Below, one piece after another: positions 41,669 through 51,135 of a DNA stretch of 64,000 nucleotides (the first letter of the stretch is position 1; every line of letters begins with the position of its first letter). A model generated the notes under the pieces. It ran no database searches. It was not told where the DNA came from and saw only the letters and a program-made list of their open reading frames with translations. A program made the translations under genes and the position numbers. This stretch comes from an uncultured Prevotellaceae bacterium (GTDB lineage: Bacteria > Bacteroidota > Bacteroidia > Bacteroidales > Bacteroidaceae), in assembly GCA_902785945.1 (NCBI GenBank), contig CADAAR010000023.1, positions 37,822-101,821 on the forward strand. Direction: 5' to 3'.

Positions 41669-41701
41669 AGTGAATAGTGAATAGTGATTAGTGATTAGTG
41701 A
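41667..41701. repeat. Heptanucleotide repeat tract, 5 units (ATAGTGA)
   Basis: ATAGTGA, ATAGTGA, ATAGTGA, TTAGTGA, TTAGTGA. It supplies the C-terminal residues and TAA stop of the GH89 gene (41688-41690) and touches the start codon of the HGSNAT-like gene. Confidence 0.92.
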
Positions 41702-43970
41702 GAAGGTCCATGACTTCGCGGGCGACGTCGACGGGAGAGCCTTCAGGAGTGGCGGTGTAGGGATTCTGACGGAGGGTCCAGGGCTCCTCGAGGGCGTAGT
41801 AGTCGAGGGTGACCTCCTGAGGCAGTGCCATCTGGAAGAGCTCAGCAGCCGTCTTCGAAGCGTTAGGACCACCTCCAAGCAAATCGGGCTGCGGTTTCTG
41901 TTGTGCCTTCATCTGATCAGAGAGGGCATTGAAGTATGCCTCCCAACGAGGATAGTAAAAATCTTTCAGCAGTCCCTGCCACTCCTTATGGGCATAGTCG
42001 CGCAAGCCACCCGTATCAGCGCAGTAGCGATTGCCCCAGGTGGTGATCTGTACGCGGGCGTTCCACTCATAGAGCCGCTGTTCCTCAGGCGTCGTACCAC
42101 AAGCGATAGCTGCCTGCGTCCAATGGCCCAAACGGAACTCCGAACGTGTACCCAGGAGTTTATCCTGCATGAGCAGCATAAGGAGGAACCGGCGGTAATC
42201 GCTCTCAAACTCATTGATGGCGAAGGCCTTGTAATCAGCGATAGTGCGCTGATACTGCAAACGTGCCTGATCGGCGAGAGCCTGACGGGTGATATCCACG
42301 AGATCGTACTCAAAATTGTTGTTACCACGATACTTCTCAGCCACGCTGTTCATCATCATGGCCGCCTCGAGGGTAGAATAAGGATCGTAATAGTTTTTCA
42401 TCTTCGACCAAGAAGAGGCCTGGAAGTTGTTCAACGAGGGTCGTCCGCAGAAAATGCTCTCGTGAGGGCCCTGCTGGTTGTTGCCCGCAGGACAATTATA
42501 AATGGTACGTGCCAGAAGGAGCCAAGCCCGTTCGATAAGGGGGTCTTCGACACCGTAGCGTGCCTTGACATACTGGCGCACCCAGTCTTCTTTCTTGAAT
42601 TTCTCAGGACGCCAGGGCAGCTCGCTCATGAGTTCGAACATGACGGGGTTGTTTTCAGAGCCCTCCATGGTAAAGCCGATACCTTTGCGGAGTGAAGAGT
42701 GAAGAGTGAAGAGTGAAGAATCTGTGCCGTAAAAATTATCCAGCAACTGGTCCATGCGGCCATGGAGGCCGACGTTGGCACCGAAGTTCTCGAGGAGGCA
42801 GAAGAGCCAGTAGTGCTGCTTGTAGCCCTCTTCGCGCTTCCAAATGCTGGGGATGCCGAACATGGGTCGGCACTCTGAGAAGAGATCGAGCACCAACAGG
42901 TCGCCAGCCTTCATACCGTCGACCATCTGCGGACGGGGATTCTCCGTCCAACCCTGAATGACCCAGACAGCCTTTGGATTCACCCGTTTCATGGCCTGCA
43001 TCATGGCCTCACCAGCCTTGGCGTAGTCGATGGAGGCATCGTCGTTGCTCTCGTGGAAGGGGTCCATAGAGTAATAATCGGCCTTGCCAAAGAGCTTTGT
43101 CAGTTCGTCGAAATAGAGCTTGGCAATCTCAGCAAAGCGGGGATCGGTAGGCAGGAGGTTGGCAGGACGCTGGAAACCATTCCAAAGGCCGGCATCAGCG
43201 ACATTCAGTCCAAGACGCGCCTTGGCATCGTGGGGCACCATACCGCTATAGCCGGGCAATACGGGATGCATGCCCAACTGACGCATACGAGCCAATATCT
43301 GTTTCTGGAGTTTCTCCTGACGAGCATACCAGGACAGAGGCAGCGGACCACCCCACCCTTCGAGATTGTTCATCTCCCACCAGGCGAGGAAGGCCGGACC
43401 AGCAATGAACTGTCCGATCTCTTCTTCCGTATAGCCGAGTTTCAGGAGCATGTTACGCCATACGCACTCCTCACCGACGATGGCCAGGGGCAGATTGACG
43501 CCATGCAGGGCCATCCAGTCGATTTCCTGTTCCCAGCGTTTCCAGTCCCAAAAGGCCATGGAGTAAGAGAACGTGCAGTAGTTGAAGTCGTAACGCAGGG
43601 TAAGGTCGGTCTCGTGACGCTCCTTTTGTTTGACAGCAGGGAGTACAGCAGGCAGTTTGGCCTGCATCTGATTCCACGAGAGGTGGATACCTGCATAGTA
43701 CTTCAGATACCAGTTAACACCCGAAGCGATGTTCACCCACGTGTTGCCTCGCACCACGACCTTCGTGCCGCGCTGGTCGAGTTCAAAAAAGTCCTTGTCG
43801 CTCTTTACCAGTTGTGTCTTGAACTTCGCGGAAGCACCCTTGTCGATACGCTCCAAAAGCTCGTCCACAGGATTCGCAAGAGTGAATAGTGCGCTCGAGC
43901 TCTGCTCGCTTGCTACCGCAGGGACGCAAGAACAGTGAATAGTGAATAGTATCAGCAGCAATTTCTTCAT
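41688..43970 (-). CDS. Alpha-N-acetylglucosaminidase, GH89 (NAGLU-like), secreted
   Basis: 760 residues. It should remove terminal alpha-linked GlcNAc from heparan-type or mucin glycans. GH89 hallmarks: TLRYDFNYCTFSYSMAFWDWKRWEQEIDW, GVNLPLAIVGEE, YSMDPFHESN, WVIQGWTENP and GFTMEGSENNPVMFE, with acidic catalytic candidates in the last two. A signal peptide (MKKLLLILFTIHCSC) is partly encoded by heptad repeats. Two in-frame repeat insertions are visible: in the N-terminal region (43881-43949) and at FYGTDSSLFTLHSSLRKG (42690-42717). It precedes the HGSNAT-like gene. Confidence 0.93.
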   Translation of the reverse strand: MKKLLLILFTIHCSCVPAVASEQSSSALFTLANPVDELLERIDKGASAKFKTQLVKSDKDFFELDQRGTKVVVRGNTWVNIASGVNWYLKYYAGIHLSWNQMQAKLPAVLPAVKQKERHETDLTLRYDFNYCTFSYSMAFWDWKRWEQEIDWMALHGVNLPLAIVGEECVWRNMLLKLGYTEEEIGQFIAGPAFLAWWEMNNLEGWGGPLPLSWYARQEKLQKQILARMRQLGMHPVLPGYSGMVPHDAKARLGLNVADAGLWNGFQRPANLLPTDPRFAEIAKLYFDELTKLFGKADYYSMDPFHESNDDASIDYAKAGEAMMQAMKRVNPKAVWVIQGWTENPRPQMVDGMKAGDLLVLDLFSECRPMFGIPSIWKREEGYKQHYWLFCLLENFGANVGLHGRMDQLLDNFYGTDSSLFTLHSSLRKGIGFTMEGSENNPVMFELMSELPWRPEKFKKEDWVRQYVKARYGVEDPLIERAWLLLARTIYNCPAGNNQQGPHESIFCGRPSLNNFQASSWSKMKNYYDPYSTLEAAMMMNSVAEKYRGNNNFEYDLVDITRQALADQARLQYQRTIADYKAFAINEFESDYRRFLLMLLMQDKLLGTRSEFRLGHWTQAAIACGTTPEEQRLYEWNARVQITTWGNRYCADTGGLRDYAHKEWQGLLKDFYYPRWEAYFNALSDQMKAQQKPQPDLLGGGPNASKTAAELFQMALPQEVTLDYYALEEPWTLRQNPYTATPEGSPVDVAREVMDLLTNH
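42690..42717. repeat. In-frame heptanucleotide repeat in GH89, 4 perfect GAGTGAA units
   Basis: On the minus strand read as SSLFTLHSSL. It interrupts a region that is otherwise conserved in the family (DNFYG... and ...GIGFTMEG). Confidence 0.92.
43881..43949. repeat. Composite insertion at the GH89 N terminus
   Basis: AGTGAAT unit, a 40-bp block (43891-43930) with the CTTGC...GCAAG hairpin, then AGTGAAT units (43934-43949). The block is closely similar to 40795-40829. Confidence 0.85.
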
Positions 43971-44000
43971 AATTAAAGGGTTTTTAGTTATTTTACATTT

Positions 44001-45437
44001 TTAAATCAATTTCATTTGCTTGGCTTTTTCCATCAGCAACTGCATGAGAGGTTCGCGTTCGTTTTCGACACGGTTGTCGAGAACGGCATCCTTGAGGTAT
44101 TGCTTCAGCACGCCCACCTCACGCGAGGGCTTCAGGTGGAACAGCTCCATGATCTCGTTGCCATCGATCACGGGCTGCAGCAGGCGCACATAGTCTTTCT
44201 CCTTCAGGTCGGCCAGTTTCTCACGCACCATCCGGAAGTTTTCGAGGAAGAGTTTCTTGCGGACCTCATTCTTCGAAGTGATATCAGCCTCGCAGAGTGT
44301 CATCAGGTCGTCGATATCCTCGCCAGCATCGTTCAGCAGACGGCGCACGGCACTATCCGTCACCACATCGTCGGCAATGACGATGGGTCGCATGTGGAGG
44401 TCGACGAGCTTCTGCACGTATTTCATCTTCATATCCAAGGGCAGCATCAGCCTTCGGAAAATGACAGGCACCATCTTTGCACCTATTATATTATGGTTAT
44501 GGAAGGTCCAGCCGACAGCAGGATCCCAGCGCTTCGACTTGGTTTTGCCCACATCGTGGAGCAATGCCGCCCAACGCAACCATAGATTATCCGAATGAGA
44601 GACCACATTCTCCAGCACCTCGAGGGTGTGGTAGAAATTGTTCTTATGGGCGCGACCATTTTTCTGGTCGACGATGTCGAGGGCAGAGAGCTCAGGCAGG
44701 ATGATCTGCAGGAGGCCGCAACGCTGCAGGTATTCGAAACCAATGCTGGGATGCGGTGCCATGATAATCTTGTTGAGCTCGTCTTTGATACGCTCACCAC
44801 TGACGATTTTGATGCGCTCTGCCATATGTTCGAGGGCCACCCAGGTCTCGTCTTCGATCTGAAAGTTCAGTTGTGTGGCGAAACGGATGCAGCGCATCAT
44901 GCGCAGAGGATCGTCGGAGAACGTGATGTCGGGTTCCAGCGGTGTGGCGATAATTCCATCTTCAAGATCCGCCAAACCATTGAAGGGGTCGACGAGTTCA
45001 CCAAACCTATCCTTATTCAGGCAGATGGCCATGGCGTTAATGGTGAAGTCGCGACGGTTCTGGTCGTCCTCAAGGGTGCCGTCTTCTACAACAGGCTTTC
45101 GCGAATCGTGGCTGTAGCTCTCCTTCCGCGCCCCCACGAACTCTACTTCGATTTCCTCGTCCTTTCGATAAAACTTGACCTGCGCCGTACCGAAATTCTT
45201 AAAAACAGAGAGATGCGCCTTGCGACCCAACATGCGTTTCAGTTCTTGAGCAACGGCGATACCGCTGCCCACAACCACCACGTCGATGTCGTTGGAAGGG
45301 CGCTCGAGAAAGATGTCGCGCACATAGCCGCCCACGACATAACATTCCACCCCAAGACGATCGGCCGCCTCGCTGATCTGATGGAATAATTCCTGGTCTA
45401 AAAGCGCTGCTAATTCTTCGTCAGTATATAATTTCAT
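44001..45437 (-). CDS. tRNA nucleotidyltransferase/poly(A) polymerase with HD domain
   Basis: 478 residues from MKLYTDEEL; upstream extension would cross the promoter. Class II nucleotidyltransferase head: CYVVGGYVRDIFLERPSNDIDVVV with the two catalytic aspartates, then RRDFTINAMA and DPLRMMRCIRFA. The middle HD domain shows LLHDVGK. In Bacteroidetes this single protein probably does CCA addition. It leads the transcript followed by GH89 and the HGSNAT-like gene. Confidence 0.93.
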   Translation of the reverse strand: MKLYTDEELAALLDQELFHQISEAADRLGVECYVVGGYVRDIFLERPSNDIDVVVVGSGIAVAQELKRMLGRKAHLSVFKNFGTAQVKFYRKDEEIEVEFVGARKESYSHDSRKPVVEDGTLEDDQNRRDFTINAMAICLNKDRFGELVDPFNGLADLEDGIIATPLEPDITFSDDPLRMMRCIRFATQLNFQIEDETWVALEHMAERIKIVSGERIKDELNKIIMAPHPSIGFEYLQRCGLLQIILPELSALDIVDQKNGRAHKNNFYHTLEVLENVVSHSDNLWLRWAALLHDVGKTKSKRWDPAVGWTFHNHNIIGAKMVPVIFRRLMLPLDMKMKYVQKLVDLHMRPIVIADDVVTDSAVRRLLNDAGEDIDDLMTLCEADITSKNEVRKKLFLENFRMVREKLADLKEKDYVRLLQPVIDGNEIMELFHLKPSREVGVLKQYLKDAVLDNRVENEREPLMQLLMEKAKQMKLI

Positions 45438-45459
45438 TAGAACTTTTTCACAAATTTGC

Positions 45460-45469
45460 TGCAAAGATA
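45460..45469 (-). promoter_or_regulatory. Nucleotidyltransferase promoter, -7 element
   Basis: TATCTTTGCA on the minus strand, 22 nt before the start codon. Confidence 0.75.
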
Positions 45470-45513
45470 CTAAAAAATTCATTATTAATCATTCATAATT
45501 AATAATTATTTTG

Positions 45514-45521
45514 TAATTTTG
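45514..45521 (+). promoter_or_regulatory. Promoter, -7 element, of the lipoprotein-to-folE run
   Basis: TAATTTTG, 18 nt before the ATG at 45540. Confidence 0.7.
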
Positions 45522-45539
45522 CACCGAAATTCAGGAAAT

Positions 45540-46004
45540 ATGACAATGAGAAGATTGTTTTTGAGCACGATGGCCCTCCTGATGCTCTGGTCCTGTGGGG
45601 AGAATGAAGCCCAGAAACAGGCCGAGGCCATGCTCGAAAAAGCAGGCACCTGCTTCGAGCAAGGGCAATACAACCAGGCGTTGATAGTAATCGACAGCCT
45701 GCGTAAGGTGTACCCCAACGCCATCGACACCCGCAAGAAGGCTCTGAAGCTCTATCAGGACATTGAGCTGAAGAAGACCCAGCAGGAGCTGCTCGTGACC
45801 GACAGTCTGTTGCAGGCCGTAAACCACGACTATGCCTACCAGCAGGAGAAGGTAGAGCGTGACAAGGCCGCCCTGCGCGCCACACCCGAAGAGCTGACGA
45901 TGCTCACCCTCACCCGTATGAAGCGCGACTCGTTGCGCACGCAGACGGAGGTGCTTGGCGCCAAGATCCGCTATATTCACAAGAAACAAAAGGAGATGAA
46001 ATAA
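45540..46004 (+). CDS. Small lipoprotein with coiled coil
   Basis: 154 residues. Signal ending LMLWSCGE (lipobox), then a TPR-like helix pair (EQGQYNQALIVIDSLRKVYP) and a long coiled coil. This type precedes the DUF1599 gene in Bacteroidales. Role unknown, envelope-located. An ATG two codons later is also possible. Confidence 0.75.
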   Translation: MTMRRLFLSTMALLMLWSCGENEAQKQAEAMLEKAGTCFEQGQYNQALIVIDSLRKVYPNAIDTRKKALKLYQDIELKKTQQELLVTDSLLQAVNHDYAYQQEKVERDKAALRATPEELTMLTLTRMKRDSLRTQTEVLGAKIRYIHKKQKEMK

Positions 46005-46006
46005 TC

Positions 46007-46549
46007 ATGGACCCATTTGAGAAGACGAACAAAGAGTTTGAGCAGGCCATCGCCGAGTGCCGTGCCCTGTTTGAGAAGAAGCTCCACGACTACAAGGCCT
46101 CGTGGCGCATCCTGCGTCCCACAGCCCTTACCGACCAGCTCTTCATCAAAGCCAAGCGCATCCGTTCGCTCGAGATCAAGCAGGAGTCGATGGTAGGCGA
46201 AGGTATCCGTCCGGAGTTTATCGCCCTCATCAACTACGGTATTGTAGGACTCATCCAACTCAACAAGGGCTTTGCCGACATCGTCGACATTACCAACGAC
46301 GAGGCCATGCGCCTTTACGACCAGTATGCCCACGAGGCCCTGGAACTGATGAAGCGCAAGAACCATGATTACGACGAGGCCTGGCGCTCCATGCGCGTCA
46401 GCTCGTACACCGATTTCATCCTGACAAAGATAGAACGTATCAAGGAGATCGAGAACCTTGGAGGCGACACGCTCGTGTCTGAGGGCATCGATGCCAACTA
46501 TATGGATATTATCAACTACGCGGTCTTTGGAATGATAAAACTCGCATGA
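46007..46549 (+). CDS. DUF1599 protein (two tandem copies of the domain)
   Basis: 180 residues. The same pattern occurs twice: [26 protein letters not shown] with [11 protein letters not shown], and [26 protein letters not shown] with [11 protein letters not shown], an internal duplication as in DUF1599. The E/D-containing helices recall all-alpha NTP pyrophosphatases, but activity is unproven. It overlaps the next start by 4 nt. Confidence 0.85.
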   Translation: MDPFEKTNKEFEQAIAECRALFEKKLHDYKASWRILRPTALTDQLFIKAKRIRSLEIKQESMVGEGIRPEFIALINYGIVGLIQLNKGFADIVDITNDEAMRLYDQYAHEALELMKRKNHDYDEAWRSMRVSSYTDFILTKIERIKEIENLGGDTLVSEGIDANYMDIINYAVFGMIKLA

Positions 46550-47838
46550 GGAAGGCACTTGTAAACATCGCCCGATTGCTGCTCGCCCTGACATTCATCC
46601 TGTCGGGATTCGTCAAGGCGGTAGATCCGTTGGGCACGCAATACAAGATTAACGACTACCTCAGCGCCCTGCACCTGCGCGAACTGGTGCCCGACTTCCT
46701 GACACTCTCTGCCTCGGTATTACTGTCGGCTGCGGAGTTTGTCATCGGCATCTGTCTGCTCTTCGCCATCCGACGACGGTTGGTGTCGAAAATCACCCTT
46801 GGTGTGATGGTTGTCATGACCCTTATCACCCTGTGGCTTGCCATCGACGACCCCGTGAGCGACTGCGGTTGCTTCGGCGATGCCCTGGTACTGACCAACT
46901 GGCAGACGTTCTGGAAGAATGTGGTACTGCTCATGGCTGCTGCCATCATCTGCTGGCAACCGCTCGATATGGCACGTATGATCAGCAGGACCAATCAGTG
47001 GATCGTACTCAACTACGCCGCCCTGTTCATCCTGTTCATCGCAGGCTACTGTCTCTACGACCTGCCCTTGTTCGACTTCCGCCCCTATCACGTGGGAGCC
47101 AACATCCAGCAGGGCATGGAAGTGCCTGAGGGCGCCCAACAGCCACAGTTCGAGACCACCTTCATTATGGAGAAGGACGGACAGCGCAAGGAGTTTACTG
47201 TGGACAACTACCCCGACTCCACCTGGACCTTCATTGATTCGAAGACCATCCAGACAGCCGAGGGCTATGTGCCGCCCATCCACGATTTCACCATCACGAC
47301 GGAGGACGGCGATATCACCAGCGAGGTGCTCGAAAAAGAGGGTTACACCTTCCTGCTCATTTCTCCACATCTGGAATATGCCGACGACAGCTATTTCGAT
47401 CGTATCAACCAGGTGTATGAGTACTGTCAGGACAATGGTTATCCCTTCTACTGCCTCACCGCGAGTACGGACCGGGCCAGAAATCGTTGGCGCGACATGA
47501 CGGGGGCCGAATACCCCTTCTGTACCACCGACGAGACCACGCTGAAGACCATGATCCGCAGCAATCCGGGCCTGATGCTGCTGCGTCAGGGCACCGTCAT
47601 CCGCAAGTGGAGTCACAACCGTCTGCCTAACGAGCAGCAGTTCGTCCAGCGGTTAGAGGAGAGCGGGTTAGGCCAGATGCCTAGCGACAGCGTACCTGGC
47701 AAGATAGCCAAGCTGCTCATGTGGTTTGTACTGCCACTGATGCTGCTCACCATCGCCGATCGTCTTTGGGCATGGACAAAATGGCTCAGAAGAAAGCATA
47801 AATTATCAAACCCTTTAAATAAAGAAAGTAAAAAAGTT
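46546..47838 (+). CDS. DoxX-family membrane protein, in frame with tpiA (no stop codon)
   Basis: About 431 residues. Four N-terminal TM segments of the DoxX type ([15 protein letters not shown] at the first, DCGCFGD in a loop), then a large extracytoplasmic part and a last TM segment (about 385-405). I find no stop between this gene and the tpiA ATG: the frame runs [13 protein letters not shown] straight into MRKKIVAG. The linker DNA looks like an ordinary intergenic spacer, so either the stop was lost or a real fusion is made. Confidence 0.85.
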
Positions 47839-48600
47839 ATGAGAAAAAAGATTGTAGCCGGTAACTGGAAGATGAACATGAATCTCCAGGACGGTATTGC
47901 TCTGGCAAAGGAGCTCAATGAGACACTGAAAGCTGACAAACCCAACTGTGGCGTTGTCATCTGCACACCGTTTATTCACTTGGCAAGCATTGCCCAGTTC
48001 CTCGACCAGGACATCATCGGTCTGGGTGCTGAGAACTGCGCTGACAAGGAGAAAGGTGCTTTCACCGGTGAGGTTTCTGCCGAGATGGTTAAGAGCACTG
48101 GTGCTCAGTATGTCATTTTGGGTCACTCAGAGCGTCGCGAGTACTATAAGGAGACTCCCGAGATTCTGAAGGAGAAGGTGATCCTGGCTCAGAAGAACGA
48201 CCTGAAGGTAATCTTCTGCATCGGTGAGAGCAAGGAAGAGCGTGAAGCAGGCAAGCAGAACGAGGTAGTGAAGGCCGAGCTCGAGGGCAGCGTATTCAAC
48301 CTGTCTGAGGCTGACTTCCGCAAGATCGTCATCGCCTACGAGCCCATCTGGGCCATCGGTACTGGTCTGACCGCTACCGCTGAGCAGGCTGAGGAGATCC
48401 ACGCTTACATCCGCTCAATCATTGCCGAGAAGTATGGCCAGGCTGTTGCCGACGATACCACTATCCTCTATGGTGGTTCTTGCAAGGCTTCGAATGCACC
48501 TGAGCTGTTTGCCAAGCCCGACATCGACGGAGGCCTGATTGGTGGTGCTTCGCTGAAGGCTGCCGACTTCAAGGGTATTATCGATGCTTGGAAGAAGTGA
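47839..48600 (+). CDS. tpiA: Triosephosphate isomerase
   Basis: 253 residues, normal length from this ATG. It interconverts glyceraldehyde-3-phosphate and dihydroxyacetone phosphate. Active-site residues: Asn9 and Lys11 in GNWKMN, His in ILGHSERR, Glu in [11 protein letters not shown], phosphate loop YGGSCKASN and GLIGGASL. It is preceded in frame by the DoxX gene. The most likely product is the free enzyme from its own start. Confidence 0.97.
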   Translation: MRKKIVAGNWKMNMNLQDGIALAKELNETLKADKPNCGVVICTPFIHLASIAQFLDQDIIGLGAENCADKEKGAFTGEVSAEMVKSTGAQYVILGHSERREYYKETPEILKEKVILAQKNDLKVIFCIGESKEEREAGKQNEVVKAELEGSVFNLSEADFRKIVIAYEPIWAIGTGLTATAEQAEEIHAYIRSIIAEKYGQAVADDTTILYGGSCKASNAPELFAKPDIDGGLIGGASLKAADFKGIIDAWKK

Positions 48601-49262
48601 AACGGCTTTTAACCATAGGATGGATGTGTGTTAGCTGCCTGCTGGCAGCTAACGCACAGACAACCTTCACCCAGAGGCTCCAGAAGAGCAATACCGGTGA
48701 GGGAAAAGTAACCGTGACGCAGGCAAAGGAGATCGACGACCTCGTAAACGGTCCACAAGACGTGGTCACGCCCGCAAAGCAGACTCAGAGTAATCAGAGT
48801 ACTCAGAATACCCCGAATACTCAAAATACTCAGAATACTCAGAAACCAGAGGAAAAAAAGGCTGAAGAGAAGCCTTTGCGTCCACAGGTGTCTGTACAAC
48901 CCGAGACCACCATCGACACCACCTACACCGCCGAGCCTCGTAAGAAGATTCTGAAAGGCTATAAAGTGAACGGCTATCGCGTACAGGTGTTTGCTGGTGG
49001 CAACTCGCGCGACGCCCGCGTCAAAGCAGAAAGGACTGGTCGTGAGATTAACAGTCTCTTCCCAGGCGAGCCCGTATACGTGCATTTCTACTCCCCACGA
49101 TGGATTTGTCGCATGGGCAACTACCGTACTTACGAGGAAGCCCACCATATGCTCAATGCCGTAAAGAAGCTCGGCTACCAGTCGGCCATCATCGTCAAGG
49201 GAAAGATCACCGTGCCGTATCTCAACCCTACCCCGCAAACCACAACAACCGACAATCCATGA
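48597..49262 (+). CDS. SPOR-domain protein
   Basis: 221 residues from a GTG that overlaps the tpiA stop (GTGA). Signal peptide ending AANAQ, a Gln/Asn/Thr-rich spacer encoded by ACTCAGAAT repeats ([10 protein letters not shown]), then a C-terminal SPOR domain ([20 protein letters not shown] ... YQSAIIVKG) that binds denuded septal peptidoglycan. The gene order tpiA-SPOR-folE is typical of Bacteroidales. Confidence 0.9.
   Translation: MKRLLTIGWMCVSCLLAANAQTTFTQRLQKSNTGEGKVTVTQAKEIDDLVNGPQDVVTPAKQTQSNQSTQNTPNTQNTQNTQKPEEKKAEEKPLRPQVSVQPETTIDTTYTAEPRKKILKGYKVNGYRVQVFAGGNSRDARVKAERTGREINSLFPGEPVYVHFYSPRWICRMGNYRTYEEAHHMLNAVKKLGYQSAIIVKGKITVPYLNPTPQTTTTDNP
48780..48845. repeat. In-gene ACTCAGAAT repeats
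   Basis: Roughly seven 9-bp units (ACTCAGAGT, AATCAGAGT, ACTCAGAAT and variants) encode the variable Gln/Asn/Thr linker of the SPOR protein. Confidence 0.8.
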
Positions 49263-49846
49263 ATCCGGAAACAGAATACCGCGAAGGTTTAGAGCAGCTG
49301 GCCCAGCACTACCGTGAGATTCTCACCCTGCTGGGAGAAGACCCCGAACGCGAGGGCCTTCAGAAAACGCCTATGCGCGTGGCAAAGGCCATGCAGGTGC
49401 TCACCCGCGGCTATGAGATGGATGCCCACGAGGTGCTCCGTCAGGCCCTCTTCAAGGAGGACTACTCACAGATGGTCATCGTCAAGGACATCGATTTCTT
49501 CTCGCTCTGCGAGCACCACATGATACCCTTCTACGGCAAGGTGCATGTGGCTTATATTCCTAACGGCTACATCACGGGTCTGTCGAAGATTGCCCGCGTA
49601 GTCGATATCTATAGTCACCGTCTGCAGGTGCAGGAACGTATGACACTACAGATTAAGGAGTGCATCCAGCAGACCCTCAAACCTCTAGGCGTGATGGTAG
49701 TGGTCGAGGCCCGTCACATGTGTATGCAGATGCGGGGGGTGGAGAAACAGAACAGCATCACCACCACCAGCGATTTCTGTGGCGCCTTTAACCAAGCCAA
49801 GACACGCCAGGAATTTATGAACTTAATTCACAACAATAAAATTTAA
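49259..49846 (+). CDS. folE: GTP cyclohydrolase I
   Basis: 195 residues; the ATG overlaps the SPOR stop (ATGA). It makes dihydroneopterin triphosphate from GTP, the entry to folate. Zinc ligands are Cys84 and His87 in [10 protein letters not shown] and Cys155 in [29 protein letters not shown] is the family core. folK of the same pathway is at 3.5 kb. Confidence 0.97.
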   Translation: MNPETEYREGLEQLAQHYREILTLLGEDPEREGLQKTPMRVAKAMQVLTRGYEMDAHEVLRQALFKEDYSQMVIVKDIDFFSLCEHHMIPFYGKVHVAYIPNGYITGLSKIARVVDIYSHRLQVQERMTLQIKECIQQTLKPLGVMVVVEARHMCMQMRGVEKQNSITTTSDFCGAFNQAKTRQEFMNLIHNNKI

Positions 49847-49858
49847 ACTTTTATCATT

Positions 49859-50434
49859 ATGGATCAGACAAGCAACGGAAGTTTCAAGCAAAATGAGTCG
49901 CCATTACAGGCGTTTTACCACAGCTGCCTTGGCAAGCTCGCCATTTTGATAGGCATCCTGATCCTACTCTTCATCGTAGGTATAATGACGAAGCCTACTC
50001 AGGAGGAGATGGAAATGGAGATGGTAGACAACATCCTGCAATGTATCCAGGCCAACGACAGCATCCAGGGCGATGACATCGACGACCAGGTGAACAACCT
50101 GAACAACATGTTCAGCCGCGCCGACACCGCCAAGATCAACAAGGAATTGCTCACGTCGCTGAAGAAAAACAACCGTCTGGAGATTTACAACCACTCCTTC
50201 TTCCGCACGGCCTACATCCTTAATAACATCCATCCTGAGGGTGTGCGCGTGGGCGTTGGCATGTTCGGTGTCGTTTATCCCACTGTCCTCTACAAGGATC
50301 TGCTGCTCAACGTGGGTCCCATGCAGAAGAAATACAAGGACGGTGTGATCCGCACGGGAACTATCAACACGCACGATCTGGGAACGAATCCTGCTGTGAA
50401 GCCCTATCACTATCAGGGCGATCCCGATCAGTAA
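49859..50434 (+). CDS. Hypothetical membrane-anchored protein
   Basis: 191 residues. One TM segment near the N terminus (LGKLAILIGILILLFIVGIM, about 24-43) and an extracytoplasmic region with VGVGMFGVVYPTVLYKDLLLNVG. Common in this position after folE in Prevotella-like genomes as far as I can judge, but I do not recognise a domain. Confidence 0.65.
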   Translation: MDQTSNGSFKQNESPLQAFYHSCLGKLAILIGILILLFIVGIMTKPTQEEMEMEMVDNILQCIQANDSIQGDDIDDQVNNLNNMFSRADTAKINKELLTSLKKNNRLEIYNHSFFRTAYILNNIHPEGVRVGVGMFGVVYPTVLYKDLLLNVGPMQKKYKDGVIRTGTINTHDLGTNPAVKPYHYQGDPDQ

Positions 50435-50453
50435 GGTCAAGGACAGCTGACCA

Positions 50454-51119
50454 ATGAACATCCTCGTATCGCAAGAGATAGCGAGCGTTTGCCCTGGCTT
50501 CGTAGGAGCCGCGGTAGACGTTCGTGTGGTTAATACCCCCTACAGCGCCGAACTGTGGCAGGAGATCCACGCCCTTGAAGACCGTCTGCGCCAGGAGCTC
50601 TCCACCGAGACACTCAAGGAACAGTCGGGCATCGCAGCCACCCGTCGTGTCTATAAGGCCTGTGGCAAAGACCCATCGCGTTACCGTCCTGCCAGCGAAC
50701 AGCTTATCCGACGCATGCTGCAGGGCAAGGAGCTCTATCAGATCGACACGCTCGTCGACCTTGTAAACCTCGCCTCCATCGCTTATGGTTATAGCATCGG
50801 TGGCTTCGATGCAGACAAGTTCGTGGGCGACACCCTCACTTTGGGCATTGGACGCGAAGGCGAGCCCTACGAAGGCATCGGACGTGGACCATTGAATATC
50901 GCAGGTCTGCCTGTGTATCGCGATGCTGAAGGCGGTGTAGGCACCCCTACCAGCGACCACGAACGCACGAAGATGACTCTTGCCACTACGCATTTGGTGG
51001 TACTCATCAACGGCTACGACGGCAATCGTGAGCGCGTCGTCGCCAATGCCGAGTTTATCCAGGATCTGCTCCGCAAATACTGTCAGAGCGATGGTGGTAC
51101 CATCACCATCTACCCATAA
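50454..51119 (+). CDS. B3/B4-domain protein (tRNA-editing-like fold)
   Basis: 221 residues. KEQSGIAATRRVYKACGKDPSRYRPASEQLIRR and LVDLVNLASIAYGYSIGGFD are the core of the B3/B4 domain of phenylalanyl-tRNA synthetase beta, here stand-alone. Such proteins may hydrolyse misacylated tRNA or act in amino-acid sensing; unproven. Confidence 0.88.
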   Translation: MNILVSQEIASVCPGFVGAAVDVRVVNTPYSAELWQEIHALEDRLRQELSTETLKEQSGIAATRRVYKACGKDPSRYRPASEQLIRRMLQGKELYQIDTLVDLVNLASIAYGYSIGGFDADKFVGDTLTLGIGREGEPYEGIGRGPLNIAGLPVYRDAEGGVGTPTSDHERTKMTLATTHLVVLINGYDGNRERVVANAEFIQDLLRKYCQSDGGTITIYP

Positions 51120-51135
51120 AACCCACTAAACCCCA

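Noticed and set aside
42690-42717. Heptad tracts as CRISPR repeats
   Set aside because: Units of 7 bp without spacers and without cas genes.
48780-48845. The ACTCAGAAT repeats as a member of the heptad family
   Set aside because: Their period is 9 bp and they encode a low-complexity linker common in SPOR proteins.
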